A stretch of 64,000 nucleotides of DNA from Paraflavitalea devenefica. Lineage in GTDB: Bacteria; Bacteroidota; Bacteroidia; Chitinophagales; Chitinophagaceae. The position numbers and the translations under genes are program-made. The stretch is from assembly GCF_011759375.1 (NCBI RefSeq), contig NZ_JAARML010000002.1:1240001-1304000 (forward strand), in the 5' to 3' direction. Positions 54,108-63,144 of the stretch are shown one piece after another. Each line of letters starts with the position of its first letter. Within the stretch, counting starts at the first letter, position 1. The notes under the pieces were generated by a model. That model was not told where the DNA came from. It ran no database searches and worked only from the letters and a program-made list of their open reading frames with translations.

Positions 54108-54506
54108 ATGGCGGTACGTTATACCTCCCGCAACCTGCACGTGCGGGCCAGGCAGGCAGAACAGGCCGGTGAACCGGAAGAAGCCGCTAAGCTGTACATG
54201 CAGGCTCTCAAAAACGACCCGATGGATGACCTGGCGTATAACCGGCTGATGGTCTATTATCGCCGGAAGAAGGACTATAAAACAGAACTCAGGATCATTC
54301 AGTCCGCCATCGCCTCCCATATCCGCCATGCGCAGGAAAGTGGACAACAATGGCTAAAGAAAAACAAAAAAACAGCCCGCATGGCCAAAGCCCTGGTGAA
54401 AAGTCTGGGCCTTGTAGACAGAAAAGGAACGCCCAAACTGGAAACCCGCCAGCTTGCCACCTGGCGGAAACGGCTGGCCGTCGTACGTAAACGGCTGCAG
54501 CAATAA
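54108..54506 (+). CDS. Small TPR-like hypothetical protein
   Basis: 132 residues. Two helical pairs (VRARQAEQAGEPEEAAKLYMQALKNDP, DLAYNRLMVYYRRKKDYKTELRII) have the spacing of TPR motifs. The C-terminal half is very basic (KKNKKTARMAKALVK, WRKRLAVVRKRLQQ), so it may touch RNA or DNA. No catalytic motif. Function unknown. Confidence 0.65.
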   Translation: MAVRYTSRNLHVRARQAEQAGEPEEAAKLYMQALKNDPMDDLAYNRLMVYYRRKKDYKTELRIIQSAIASHIRHAQESGQQWLKKNKKTARMAKALVKSLGLVDRKGTPKLETRQLATWRKRLAVVRKRLQQ

Positions 54507-54595
54507 CGCCTAAAAAAGTAATTTCTATACCAAATGGTCATTCCTGTTCTATTTCAGGTCAGGTAAATAATACAAATTGTGCCAAATGATCAGGT

Positions 54596-55048
54596 ATGAA
54601 ATGGATTACACGGGAGCGGCCCAAAATTGACCGCATTGCCTGCCCCTGGCTGATTCAGAACTTTGTGGATAAAGAGGCCGAGTTTATTTATGTTCCCAAA
54701 GAACAGGTGTTTGAAAAAGCAACGGAACAGCATGCGATTCCTTACGATCTGCCGGGTGCGGAATATACGCATTATGGAAACCAATGCACGTTCGATTACA
54801 TCATTAAAAAACATGCCCTCACCGATCCGGCCCTCTTGCAAATGGCACAAATTATAAGAGGCGCTGATACAGATAGCTTTCACCTGGCGCCCCAGGCGGC
54901 GGGCTTATGGGCCATCTCAGCAGGGCTATCGTATAACTATAAAAATGACCAGGAAATGTTAGCCATAGGCATGAAGCTATACGATGCCTTATACAGTTGG
55001 GCTAAATACGTACAATCTGAAAGACACACCTGGAACCCACAAGGGTAA
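54596..55048 (+). CDS. Chromate-resistance ChrB C-terminal-domain protein
   Basis: 150 residues matching only the C-terminal domain of ChrB: KWITRERPKIDRIACPWLIQNFVD at the start and IIRGADTDSFHLAPQAAGLWAISAGL later. Full ChrB is about twice as long. Stand-alone domains of this kind occur widely outside chromate operons. The conserved Arg, Cys and His residues suggest a small catalytic or metal site. No chrA transporter is nearby, so chromate resistance is not implied. Confidence 0.8.
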   Translation: MKWITRERPKIDRIACPWLIQNFVDKEAEFIYVPKEQVFEKATEQHAIPYDLPGAEYTHYGNQCTFDYIIKKHALTDPALLQMAQIIRGADTDSFHLAPQAAGLWAISAGLSYNYKNDQEMLAIGMKLYDALYSWAKYVQSERHTWNPQG

Positions 55049-55196
55049 ACCATAAACTTTATGCGGCTGCTGATTAAAACCTGTAAGGCCAGGCAGAATT
55101 TCTTCAAATTTGGAGCTTAGATTGCAGCAAAAGGAAAGCAGGGAACTAAGGGAACTACTGGTGGGATTGAAAACGAATACAACAAACATAGATATT

Positions 55197-56153
55197 ATGA
55201 AACGGTTTTTGGGCTTAATGATCATCACAGGAACATTCATGACAGCCTGTGATCAGTCAGGAAATGAGAATAAGATCGCTGCCGGCAGTGAACCCAGGAA
55301 AGATACCATTGCCTGCCCGCCGGGCAGCAGCAAACTCGACATTGCCACCATTGAACAGGTTACCGGCATGAAGGGAGTGTCAAAAAATGGGGAGTATAAG
55401 ATCACTGTGCCGCAGCATGACCTCAACGTGGTAGTAGATGGTTTTAAGATCATACCACCTATGGGCCTGGGCAGTTGGGCCGCCTTTACACCCTGCGCCG
55501 ATAGTGCCATGGTCATGGGCGATATCATTCTTACCGAAACCGATCTGGCCCCGGTGCAGCAGGAGGTCATCAAACAGGGTTTTGCCATTACCGCTATTCA
55601 CAACCACTTTGTCCGCAACCATCCCAATGTCATGTACATGCACATTGACGGGAGAGGTAAAGCGGCTCAACTATCCGCGCGTGTAAAAGCGATCTTTGAC
55701 AGGGTCACAGCCTCCAGGGGCAAAGATCCCAAAGCCAGCAAACCCGACAGTGTGATCAATACCATCAGCACCTCCATGCTCGATTCTATCATTGGCTACA
55801 AAGGCGAAGCTGCTAAAGGTGTATACAAATACACCATCGGCAGGCCGGATGTGGCTTTACTGGAACACGGAATCCCCGTCAGCAGCTTCATGGGCTTCAA
55901 TACCTGGGCCGCCTGGCAGGGAACACCGGAAAAAGCAGCGGTGGCCGGCGATTTTGCCATGCTCGAAAATGAAGTAGAGCCGGTGATAAAGACCCTGGTC
56001 GAAAACGGCATCGAAGTAGTGGCAGTGCATAACCACATGGTACACGAGCATCCCCATATTTTCTTCCTGCACTACTGGGGAGTAGGTCCTGCTGAAAAAC
56101 TGGCCAAAGCGTTTAAAGCAGCCCTGGATAAAACCGGGAAAGAGAACAAATAG
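55197..56153 (+). CDS. Double-DUF1259 lipoprotein
   Basis: 318 residues from the ATG at 55197, where a lipoprotein signal starts (MKRFLGLMIITGTFMTAC). Two DUF1259 (LppY/LpqO-type) domains in tandem. The first has AITAIHNHFVRNHPNVMYMHIDGRG, the second VVAVHNHMVHEHPHIFFLHYWGVG. Each carries an HNH-x(5)-HP pattern that looks like a metal site. GLGSWAAFTPC and GFNTWAAWQG also correspond. Known double-domain members exist; the role is unknown. It is convergent with copB, so a link to metal stress is possible. Confidence 0.82.
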   Translation: MKRFLGLMIITGTFMTACDQSGNENKIAAGSEPRKDTIACPPGSSKLDIATIEQVTGMKGVSKNGEYKITVPQHDLNVVVDGFKIIPPMGLGSWAAFTPCADSAMVMGDIILTETDLAPVQQEVIKQGFAITAIHNHFVRNHPNVMYMHIDGRGKAAQLSARVKAIFDRVTASRGKDPKASKPDSVINTISTSMLDSIIGYKGEAAKGVYKYTIGRPDVALLEHGIPVSSFMGFNTWAAWQGTPEKAAVAGDFAMLENEVEPVIKTLVENGIEVVAVHNHMVHEHPHIFFLHYWGVGPAEKLAKAFKAALDKTGKENK

Positions 56154-56171
56154 TGGATGAGAACCGCCGTG

Positions 56172-58241
56172 TTAAGACATCCGCAGGAATTTTGCATTGA
56201 TGGCTACAATGATCGTACTTAAACTCATTAGCACAGCCCCCATGGCTGGACTGAGCATGAATGTGGGATACAAAATACCTGCTGCCAATGGAATGGCAAT
56301 CACATTGTAGCCAACCGCCCAAAATAAGTTCTGGATCATCTTGCGATAGGTAGCCCGGCCAAAAGCGATCATCTGTACCACATCTTTGGGATCACTGTTC
56401 ACCAAAATAATATCGGCAGTTTCTGCGGCTACATCTGTTCCGGAACCTACTGCAATGCCTACATCTGCCTGGGCCAATGCGGGTGCATCATTCACCCCAT
56501 CACCCGTCATGGCTACGATCTCTCCTTTATCCTGGAACTCTTTTACCTTGTGTAGTTTTTCATGCGGTAATACATTGGCGAGATAGCCATCCATTTGCAG
56601 CTTTTGGGCTACTGCAGCGGCTACTTTTTCATTGTCACCCGTTAACAGGAAAGATTTTATGTTCATCTGCCTAAGGGCGTTTATGGCTTCTGCGGCTGTT
56701 TCGCGGATGCTGTCTGCCAGTGTAATGATACCGGCAGGCTTATCATCTATCAATAGGAACGTAACAGTATCTGTAGTCTGATCTATTCCTTCAGGGATCG
56801 GTGGAGCACTTGTTTTCTGCTGCTTAAAGTAGTTGGGTCCCGCAGCTATCACTTTTTTGCCGTTTACAATGCCGGTAACTCCCATGCCCTGCATGTATTG
56901 GAAGTCGGAGGTTTTCCATAATTCCAGGCTTTGCTGTTTCAACCTGCGCATAATGCCATGGGCAATGTGGTGTTCAGAGTTTTGTTGTATGGCTGCTGCG
57001 TATTGCAACAACTGGCCGGGTGTGTACTGGTTATTCAGCGATATCACCTGTTGTACCTCATGGGTACCTTTCGTTAGGGTACCTGTCTTGTCAAAAATGA
57101 TAGTAGTCAGCTTTCGGGCATTTTCAAAGGCAGTACGGTTGCGGATCAGTAAGCCATGAACAGCAGACAGGGTAGTGGAAATAGCTACTACCAAAGGAAT
57201 GGCTACACCCAGGGCATGGGGACAAGCCGTTACCATTACTGTCACCATTCTTTCCAGGGCGAAGGCCAGTTCCCTGCCGGCACTAAGCCACACAATAAAA
57301 GTTATAATTCCAATGCTGATGGATATAATGGTGAGCCATTTGGCCACCTTGTTAGCCAGGTTTTGGGTGTTGGATTTGGTACCTTGTGCCGACTGAACCA
57401 TATTAATCACCTTGTTGAGATAACTATCGCTGCCGGCACCGGTTATTTCTACCTTTAATGCGCCATCCCCGTTGACGGCTCCTCCGATTACTTTATCGTG
57501 TTTTTCTTTCTTTACCGGCACGCTCTCCCCCGTCAACATACTTTCATTTACATAAGAGGTGCCTTCCAGTATATGGCCATCGGCAGGGATTTTTTCGCCA
57601 GGTTTCACAACAACGACCTGCTTATTCTCCAGTTCTTTTAAGGAAATATCTGTTACTGTTCCATTCCGTTCTACATGCACTACTGCAGGCAACAAAGCTA
57701 CCAGTGATTCCAAAGCCTGGGAGGCGGCCATTTGCGATTTCATTTCCAGCCAATGGCCCAGCAACATAATATCGATCAGGGTAGCCAGCTCCCAAAAGAA
57801 GTCCATACCGGGAAGGCCAAAAACAACTGCAACACTGTACACATAAGCAGTTGTAATGGCTACGGCCACCAGTGTCATCATGCCTGGATTGCCCCATTTC
57901 AATTCCCGGACCAGCCCAACCAGGAAGGGCCCCCCTCCATAAAAGAAGATAAAACTGCTCAATGCCAGTAGTACATATTTATCTCCTGTAAAAGTGAAGG
58001 TAAAGCCCAGCCATTGCTGTATCATGTGTGATAACAGCAAAACCGGAACAGTAACAACCAGGCAGATCCAGAACCGTTTCAAAAAGCCTTCCGTATGATG
58101 GCCTGCATGTTCATCGTGCATCTGATGGTCAGTTTCCTTTTGCTGTTGCTTACTGGTTTGCTGCATTTCAGCATGGGCATGATGTTCATGCGCTTGTCCG
58201 GTTTTAGGCTCGGCATGATGATGGTGATGTTCATGGTTCAT
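56172..58241 (-). CDS. copB: Copper-exporting P1B-type ATPase, CopB class
   Basis: 689 residues. A long histidine-rich N-terminus (HEHHHHHAEP and further His clusters to about 50) replaces the usual CXXC domains. Then come membrane helices, the actuator motif TGES, the ion-site CPH motif (TACPHALG), the phosphorylation site DKTGTLTKG and the hinge TGDGVNDAPALA. CPH and the His-rich head mark the CopB (P1B-3) class, exporting Cu(II) or Cu(I)/Ag(I). The nucleotide-domain motif reads SEHHIA instead of the common SEHP. Last gene of the leftward copper operon. Confidence 0.92.
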   Translation of the reverse strand: MNHEHHHHHAEPKTGQAHEHHAHAEMQQTSKQQQKETDHQMHDEHAGHHTEGFLKRFWICLVVTVPVLLLSHMIQQWLGFTFTFTGDKYVLLALSSFIFFYGGGPFLVGLVRELKWGNPGMMTLVAVAITTAYVYSVAVVFGLPGMDFFWELATLIDIMLLGHWLEMKSQMAASQALESLVALLPAVVHVERNGTVTDISLKELENKQVVVVKPGEKIPADGHILEGTSYVNESMLTGESVPVKKEKHDKVIGGAVNGDGALKVEITGAGSDSYLNKVINMVQSAQGTKSNTQNLANKVAKWLTIISISIGIITFIVWLSAGRELAFALERMVTVMVTACPHALGVAIPLVVAISTTLSAVHGLLIRNRTAFENARKLTTIIFDKTGTLTKGTHEVQQVISLNNQYTPGQLLQYAAAIQQNSEHHIAHGIMRRLKQQSLELWKTSDFQYMQGMGVTGIVNGKKVIAAGPNYFKQQKTSAPPIPEGIDQTTDTVTFLLIDDKPAGIITLADSIRETAAEAINALRQMNIKSFLLTGDNEKVAAAVAQKLQMDGYLANVLPHEKLHKVKEFQDKGEIVAMTGDGVNDAPALAQADVGIAVGSGTDVAAETADIILVNSDPKDVVQMIAFGRATYRKMIQNLFWAVGYNVIAIPLAAGILYPTFMLSPAMGAVLMSLSTIIVAINAKFLRMS

Positions 58242-58280
58242 AATCGGCTCTTTTATGGTGGATAATTGGCAACCTGTACA

Positions 58281-58856
58281 TTAACCTTTGATCGTGATGG
58301 GAAATTCAATGCGTAATTTTTCCCAGGCTACAGCAATCTTTCCGGTATTACTTTTCCCAGGTTCTACAAAATACTGTAATCGTTCAGTCAGCGCATATTT
58401 TACCGGTTTGACCTTAATCCTTACTACATCTTCTTTCTGGTCATATTCTGTGGCAAGGTGCTGTTGCCATTTTGTATTGATGATCACGGTCCATTCATTT
58501 TTACCAGGTATAGTGAAAAGAGCGTATTTTCCGGCAGGTATTTCTTTTCCGCCCACGACAAAGGTGTGCCCGATTTCAAGGGTGGTGGCATCATGGGCGC
58601 CGGTAACCCATACCTCATCGTAGGGTACCAATCCGCCCCATATTATCCTGCCCCTTACACCCGGTGAATGATAATTGATCTTAACAGAATCATGACCAAT
58701 TACTCCAACAGCAGCCGATTTAATGCTACGTTTACTGGTATCTTTCAGCAAGTTTGGATTGTAACAAACTGCTTCCTTTTGTGCCTGTAATTTCAAAGCT
58801 CCGGCCAGTAATATAACTACCAGCCAGAACCTGGATACGAAAGTTGATTGAAACAT
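58281..58856 (-). CDS. DUF2911 secreted protein
   Basis: 191 residues with a signal peptide (1-25, ending LQAQ). DUF2911 features: VKINYHSPGVRGRIIWGGLVPYDEVWVTGAHDATTLEIG and GKEIPAGKYALFTIPGKNEWTVIINTKW. Beta-rich, periplasmic or exported; function unknown. It lies in the copper operon between a DUF3347 lipoprotein and copB with short gaps of 27 and 39 bases. Confidence 0.88.
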   Translation of the reverse strand: MFQSTFVSRFWLVVILLAGALKLQAQKEAVCYNPNLLKDTSKRSIKSAAVGVIGHDSVKINYHSPGVRGRIIWGGLVPYDEVWVTGAHDATTLEIGHTFVVGGKEIPAGKYALFTIPGKNEWTVIINTKWQQHLATEYDQKEDVVRIKVKPVKYALTERLQYFVEPGKSNTGKIAVAWEKLRIEFPITIKG

Positions 58857-58883
58857 ACTGAATGCTGTTTAGTATTAGGACGT

Positions 58884-59450
58884 TTATTTAATAGTTTCTT
58901 TTACCTCTCCGCAGGTCATCATTTTTTCGCCGAAGTAAGGATTTTTGATTTCTTTGTTAGGACTGATCCAGGAAGCTCCCTTATCATTCAAAGCCATCGG
59001 GCAATAATCCACATATAGTTCACCGGAATTAAGACCTGACTTTTTTACAAGGGTAATAAAATCATTGCTCAAAGTAGAGTAAGCAGTTCTTTGCACTTCA
59101 ATATCGGTAGCTGCGGTAATTTTTGCAGCATTGGAGGCAACGGCTTCTGCACCTGGAACCTCTTTTGCTCCTGCTTCGATGGCATTGCTGGCAACTTTGG
59201 CTTCTGCCATATCACCGTTTGTCAGCGCAGTTGTCAGGTGTACATAATGCTGGTAAACCGCATTGAGTTTGTCGTCTTTTAACTTTACAGATGCTGGGGA
59301 AGTCTTGCCTTCTTCCATTTTCATCTGATCATGGCCTGTGTGGTTTGCGCTATCCTTTTTATCGGTATCTCCACCTGAATTTCCATCACCGCAGGCGGCA
59401 AAAAGGATTACAGACAATACAGGAATAGCTGATTTCAATAACTGTTTCAT
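58884..59450 (-). CDS. DUF3347 lipoprotein of the copper operon
   Basis: 188 residues. Lipoprotein signal ends LFAAC; a Gly/Asp/His/Met-rich linker (NHTGHDQMKMEE) could bind copper. The DUF3347 domain (about 55-180) is helical and has YVDYCPMALNDKGASWIS and NPYFGEKMMTCGEV, with the Cys/Met pairs seen in this family. Such domains also occur fused to CusB adaptors. Here it is a separate protein directly after the adaptor gene, so a periplasmic metal-delivery role to the efflux pump is inferred. Confidence 0.85.
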   Translation of the reverse strand: MKQLLKSAIPVLSVILFAACGDGNSGGDTDKKDSANHTGHDQMKMEEGKTSPASVKLKDDKLNAVYQHYVHLTTALTNGDMAEAKVASNAIEAGAKEVPGAEAVASNAAKITAATDIEVQRTAYSTLSNDFITLVKKSGLNSGELYVDYCPMALNDKGASWISPNKEIKNPYFGEKMMTCGEVKETIK

Positions 59451-59483
59451 GTTTTTAATTTTTAGGTAAATATTCGGGTGACG

Positions 59484-60704
59484 TTAATGTTGATGTGTTG
59501 CCATTGGATCAGCACCTTTCTTTAATACGTATTCGCTATACAATAAATAAGCTCCGCTGATCACCACTTTATCGCCTGCAGCTAATCCTTCAATAATTTC
59601 CACTGATTCAAAATTCTCCATACCGGTCCTTACTTTACGTGGCTCAAATTTCCCTTTGGCTGTTTCGATCCAGACGTGCGTTCCTTTTCCGTCCCTGATC
59701 ACTGCATCTACCGGCAGTGTAAGGGCATCTGTTTTGGCTTTAACTGGTAATAGGATATTTACCTGCTGTCCTGGTTGCCACTGATTGCCGGGATTGACAA
59801 TAGTACCTCGAACCTGTAATAGCTGGCTGCCGCTTTGCAAGGAAGGATTGATAAATTGAATGATCATGGTTTGGGGTTTGTTTTCCCAACCGGCTACAAT
59901 TACCTGAACGGCCTGGTTCACACGGATGGCCCCTGCTTCGGAGGGGTATATATCCGCCTCTACCCATAATTCACCATACCCTTCGAGTTTCATAACAGCA
60001 CTACCTTCTGCGGTATATTGTCCTTCTGTAATGGAGAGTTCAGCTACGGTGCCACTGCTGGGCGCATAATAGGTTACATAAGGGCTTATCTTTTGTGCCT
60101 GAAGTAACTGGTTGATTTGTGTTTCTGATTGATCATACAGCACCAGTTTTTGCCTGGCAGCTTTTTCTATTTGTTGAAACCGGGCATCTTCCGGGAATTG
60201 CCGCGCCTGCGCGGCTGACAATAAGTATTCCTGTTGTAAAGTGGCGAGCTGTTCAGAGTAAATTTCATACAAGGGTTGGCCTTTATTTACTTTGACACCT
60301 GTTTCCCGTACATACAATGCTTCAATCCTGCCTGGCACTCGCGTAGATATGACAACCGTTTTTTCAGGATCTGTTGCAAGCCTGCCATTTAACTGTTTTA
60401 CATTGGATAATGCACCTGCGCCAATGGTCATGGTAGTTACATTCGCAAGTGATACCTGGCTTTCACTGAGGGTCAGGAAAGCATCTTTATTATTTTTATC
60501 AAAGGGCACCAGGTCCATTCCACAGATTGGGCAGGTTCCTGGTTTGTTTTGGACGATCTGCGGATGCATGGGACAGGTATAGGTCTGAGCCGCCTTTGCC
60601 TGCTGTTCCGTATTCTTTTTGTTGCCTTCTTTACAAGCCTCTAAAACCAGCACTGGTGCCATAGTAAAAATAGCAAGGGTCTTTATAAATCGCTTTCTTT
60701 CCAT
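59484..60704 (-). CDS. cusB: CusB-type efflux adaptor with heavy-metal-binding domain
   Basis: 406 residues. Lipoprotein-like leader, then a zinc-ribbon-like heavy-metal-binding domain YTCPMHPQIVQ and CPICGMDLVPFD (42-70), followed by the RND membrane-fusion plan: barrel-sandwich (TRVPGRIEALYVRETGVKVNKGQ), helical hairpin (about 150-200) and beta barrel. It links the CusA pump to the outer-membrane channel for copper/silver export. It starts 3 bases after the other adaptor gene stop. Confidence 0.9.
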   Translation of the reverse strand: MERKRFIKTLAIFTMAPVLVLEACKEGNKKNTEQQAKAAQTYTCPMHPQIVQNKPGTCPICGMDLVPFDKNNKDAFLTLSESQVSLANVTTMTIGAGALSNVKQLNGRLATDPEKTVVISTRVPGRIEALYVRETGVKVNKGQPLYEIYSEQLATLQQEYLLSAAQARQFPEDARFQQIEKAARQKLVLYDQSETQINQLLQAQKISPYVTYYAPSSGTVAELSITEGQYTAEGSAVMKLEGYGELWVEADIYPSEAGAIRVNQAVQVIVAGWENKPQTMIIQFINPSLQSGSQLLQVRGTIVNPGNQWQPGQQVNILLPVKAKTDALTLPVDAVIRDGKGTHVWIETAKGKFEPRKVRTGMENFESVEIIEGLAAGDKVVISGAYLLYSEYVLKKGADPMATHQH

Positions 60705-60707
60705 ATA

Positions 60708-61913
60708 CTACTGTTTGGCTTTGCCATTTACTTTTATGAAACTTTCGCTATCTACGAGATAAGCTGCGTTAGAAGCTACCTGCCAACCTGCTATATCAGT
60801 AATAACTTGTATAAAACCTTCCGATTCTATCCCGGTTTGTATTTCGATAGGGCTATACAGGCCATTATCTTTTCTGAATACAACAGACTTAGTACCTAAT
60901 CGCCAGACAGCTTTTTTAGGTAGCCACCAGTTTCCGGTGTAAACGACAGGGATAATACCGGTAAGCAATTGTCCAACCTGAAAATTATTTTTATCCAGGT
61001 AAACTCTTCCTATCAAGAAGTTCTGTCCGTTGCGAAACACAGGTTCTATTAGCCCTAAACGGGCAGATTGAATAGCGTTTTTATTTCCAGCCGGGTAGAA
61101 CAACAGTTTTTGTCCTTTTTTTAATTGCGTGGCCAATGACGGGAGGAATGCAAATTCTGCCACAAGGTTAGTGGCCTGATAGATGGTAAAAACCGTCTGG
61201 CCCGCATTTACGTATTGACCTTCGCGGATCATTACTGGAGTGGAAGTAGCTACTGGCAGCGTAGCAGTAGTATTACCGGTAGGGCTGCCACCACCCATTC
61301 CTTCCATGCCACTTCCTCCCGCAGCAGGCTGACCCATTGTTGGGGCGCCTGCCGCCGCAGGCGTAGTGGGAATGGCTGATTGTTCCAGTATATATCCATT
61401 CGCATTACTATATACCGGAACGCGGTAGGAAATGTTGCCGGTTTTAACCACCTGTTCAATTTGGCTTGAAGACATACCCAACAACAACAACCTTTGTTTG
61501 GCTCCTGCTAACATTTCCGGACTATTGTGGGCGACAAATATTAACTCGCGCTGAGCAGCAGCCAGGTCCGGGGAATAGATCTCCATGATCAGTTGTCCTT
61601 TCCTTACCGGTTGATAATTATATTTAACCAGTAATTTTTCGATGCGCCCGCTTACCCGGCTGGCCAGGCTGGTTTGATGGCGGGCATCATAGGTGATCCT
61701 ACCACTTACTTCCACTGAACTGATGCGGGTACCGGTTTCGGCATTGATGGCAGGAATGCTGGCGATCACCTGTTCATTGGTTGGTTTTGTGCGCCTGCTC
61801 ATGCCACTATCAATGACCAATTCCCTGTTGGCTTCTTTCACTATTTTATCCTTACAGGATACTGATGCCAGCAGTATTAATAATAGCGTATTAACGATAT
61901 AATTCCTTCTCAT
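60708..61913 (-). CDS. Second RND efflux adaptor of the copper operon
   Basis: 401 residues from the ATG at 61913. Lipoprotein signal ends LASVSC. Membrane-fusion features: SLASRVSGRIEKLLVKYNYQPVRKGQ, a helical hairpin (about 120-165) with LLLLGMSSSQIEQV, and a later barrel. It lacks the metal-binding ribbon. Inserted near 185-225 is a Gly/Met/Pro-rich stretch (MGQPAAGGSGMEGMGGGSP) that could be a flexible methionine-rich copper contact. It overlaps tolC by about 23 bases. Two adaptors in one operon suggest a mixed complex. Confidence 0.87.
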   Translation of the reverse strand: MRRNYIVNTLLLILLASVSCKDKIVKEANRELVIDSGMSRRTKPTNEQVIASIPAINAETGTRISSVEVSGRITYDARHQTSLASRVSGRIEKLLVKYNYQPVRKGQLIMEIYSPDLAAAQRELIFVAHNSPEMLAGAKQRLLLLGMSSSQIEQVVKTGNISYRVPVYSNANGYILEQSAIPTTPAAAGAPTMGQPAAGGSGMEGMGGGSPTGNTTATLPVATSTPVMIREGQYVNAGQTVFTIYQATNLVAEFAFLPSLATQLKKGQKLLFYPAGNKNAIQSARLGLIEPVFRNGQNFLIGRVYLDKNNFQVGQLLTGIIPVVYTGNWWLPKKAVWRLGTKSVVFRKDNGLYSPIEIQTGIESEGFIQVITDIAGWQVASNAAYLVDSESFIKVNGKAKQ

Positions 61914-63144
61914 AATCCACAATCATTTCGTATAATTTCAATTTTTCATCCAGCACATTCATTTGCATCATGGTTTGCGCTTCCCAGGCGTCAATGACAG
62001 CGGGCAACTGTATTTTATTTTCCTGGTACACCAGGAAAGTGGCATCGAATGTTTTTTTAAGGGCGGGAATGATCTTTTCCTCCATGGCAATGATGCGTTT
62101 TTGCATGGATTGAATTTCGTATTGCATACCATACAGCATGCCCTGCGTTTCCTGGAGCATGGCCGCCCGTTCCTTTTCCATGCCCTGTATATTATACTGC
62201 ATGGCTTTAACTTCATTTTTATACATTTTGGAAGCCCAGGGAGCAATGGGTATAGATACCATGCCCATCACGCTGAATGCAGTAGGCATAGCCGCATCCA
62301 GGGGATACATATGATCAAAGCGGATACGGAAATCCGGCTTTTTTTCTTTCTGCATACTCTCCACATTCAATTGCATGGAGCGGATGCTTTCATTCATTTT
62401 AAAAACATCTTTTCGTACGGATGCTAACATAGCGGTGTCATAGGATGCCGATGGTGTGAAAGAGGGTTGATATAAAGAATCAATCTCAAATTGCTGATTG
62501 CCGGGTGCATTCATCAGACTGTTGAGCCAGGCCCTTGCCTTGGCAATGGTGCCTTCCTGCATGCGGATCATGTTGCGGTTTTCTTCTATACGGGCATCCG
62601 CCTTGAACACACTGCCCAACTGAGACTGGTTGTAGGGATAACGTACTTCTTCAATCTTTTTCATCATGACCATGATCCGTTCATTTTCCTGTAGCACTTT
62701 TATCCGCTGTGTGGCCACCAGCCAATTAAAATAAAGCCGTTTTGCCTGGGCCTTGAAGTCATTCAGGGTGATGTCCCGGTTGGCCCTTTCCACGTTTGCC
62801 TGGGAAGCGATGTATTTCTTTTTGGCATTTAACTTTGCCGTATTGGGTATATCCTGCTCAATGGCCAGCATCAGGTTTCCTCTATCCCTGCCATCCATAA
62901 TAATCTGATTGGGGTAAGGCGTCATGAAAGTTCCTACACCCACCATGGGGGCCATCCAGCCGGTAGCTGCTTCGGCACTGTATTTATAGCTTTCTGCTTT
63001 CAGACCATAAGACTGCAGCAATACATTATTTCTGTCAATCCTTTGCAGAATAGTATCCAGCGGTAAAATGGCTGGTGGTTGCGCCAATAATTGCAAGGGA
63101 GCCAGCAGGATTACTAAAAGAATATATTTAATGCTGTGTCTCAT
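61891..63144 (-). CDS. TolC-family outer-membrane efflux protein (CusC-like)
   Basis: 417 residues from the ATG at 63144. Signal peptide MRHSIKYILLVILLAPLQLLAQ. Long alpha-helical segments with repeated heptads (about 85-210 and 300-400) and the tandem halves of the TolC fold. Methionine is unusually frequent (for example NEVKAMQYNIQGMEKERAAMLQ), fitting copper/silver export. It overlaps the cusA stop region by 17 bases. Confidence 0.85.
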   Translation of the reverse strand: MRHSIKYILLVILLAPLQLLAQPPAILPLDTILQRIDRNNVLLQSYGLKAESYKYSAEAATGWMAPMVGVGTFMTPYPNQIIMDGRDRGNLMLAIEQDIPNTAKLNAKKKYIASQANVERANRDITLNDFKAQAKRLYFNWLVATQRIKVLQENERIMVMMKKIEEVRYPYNQSQLGSVFKADARIEENRNMIRMQEGTIAKARAWLNSLMNAPGNQQFEIDSLYQPSFTPSASYDTAMLASVRKDVFKMNESIRSMQLNVESMQKEKKPDFRIRFDHMYPLDAAMPTAFSVMGMVSIPIAPWASKMYKNEVKAMQYNIQGMEKERAAMLQETQGMLYGMQYEIQSMQKRIIAMEEKIIPALKKTFDATFLVYQENKIQLPAVIDAWEAQTMMQMNVLDEKLKLYEMIVDYEKELYR

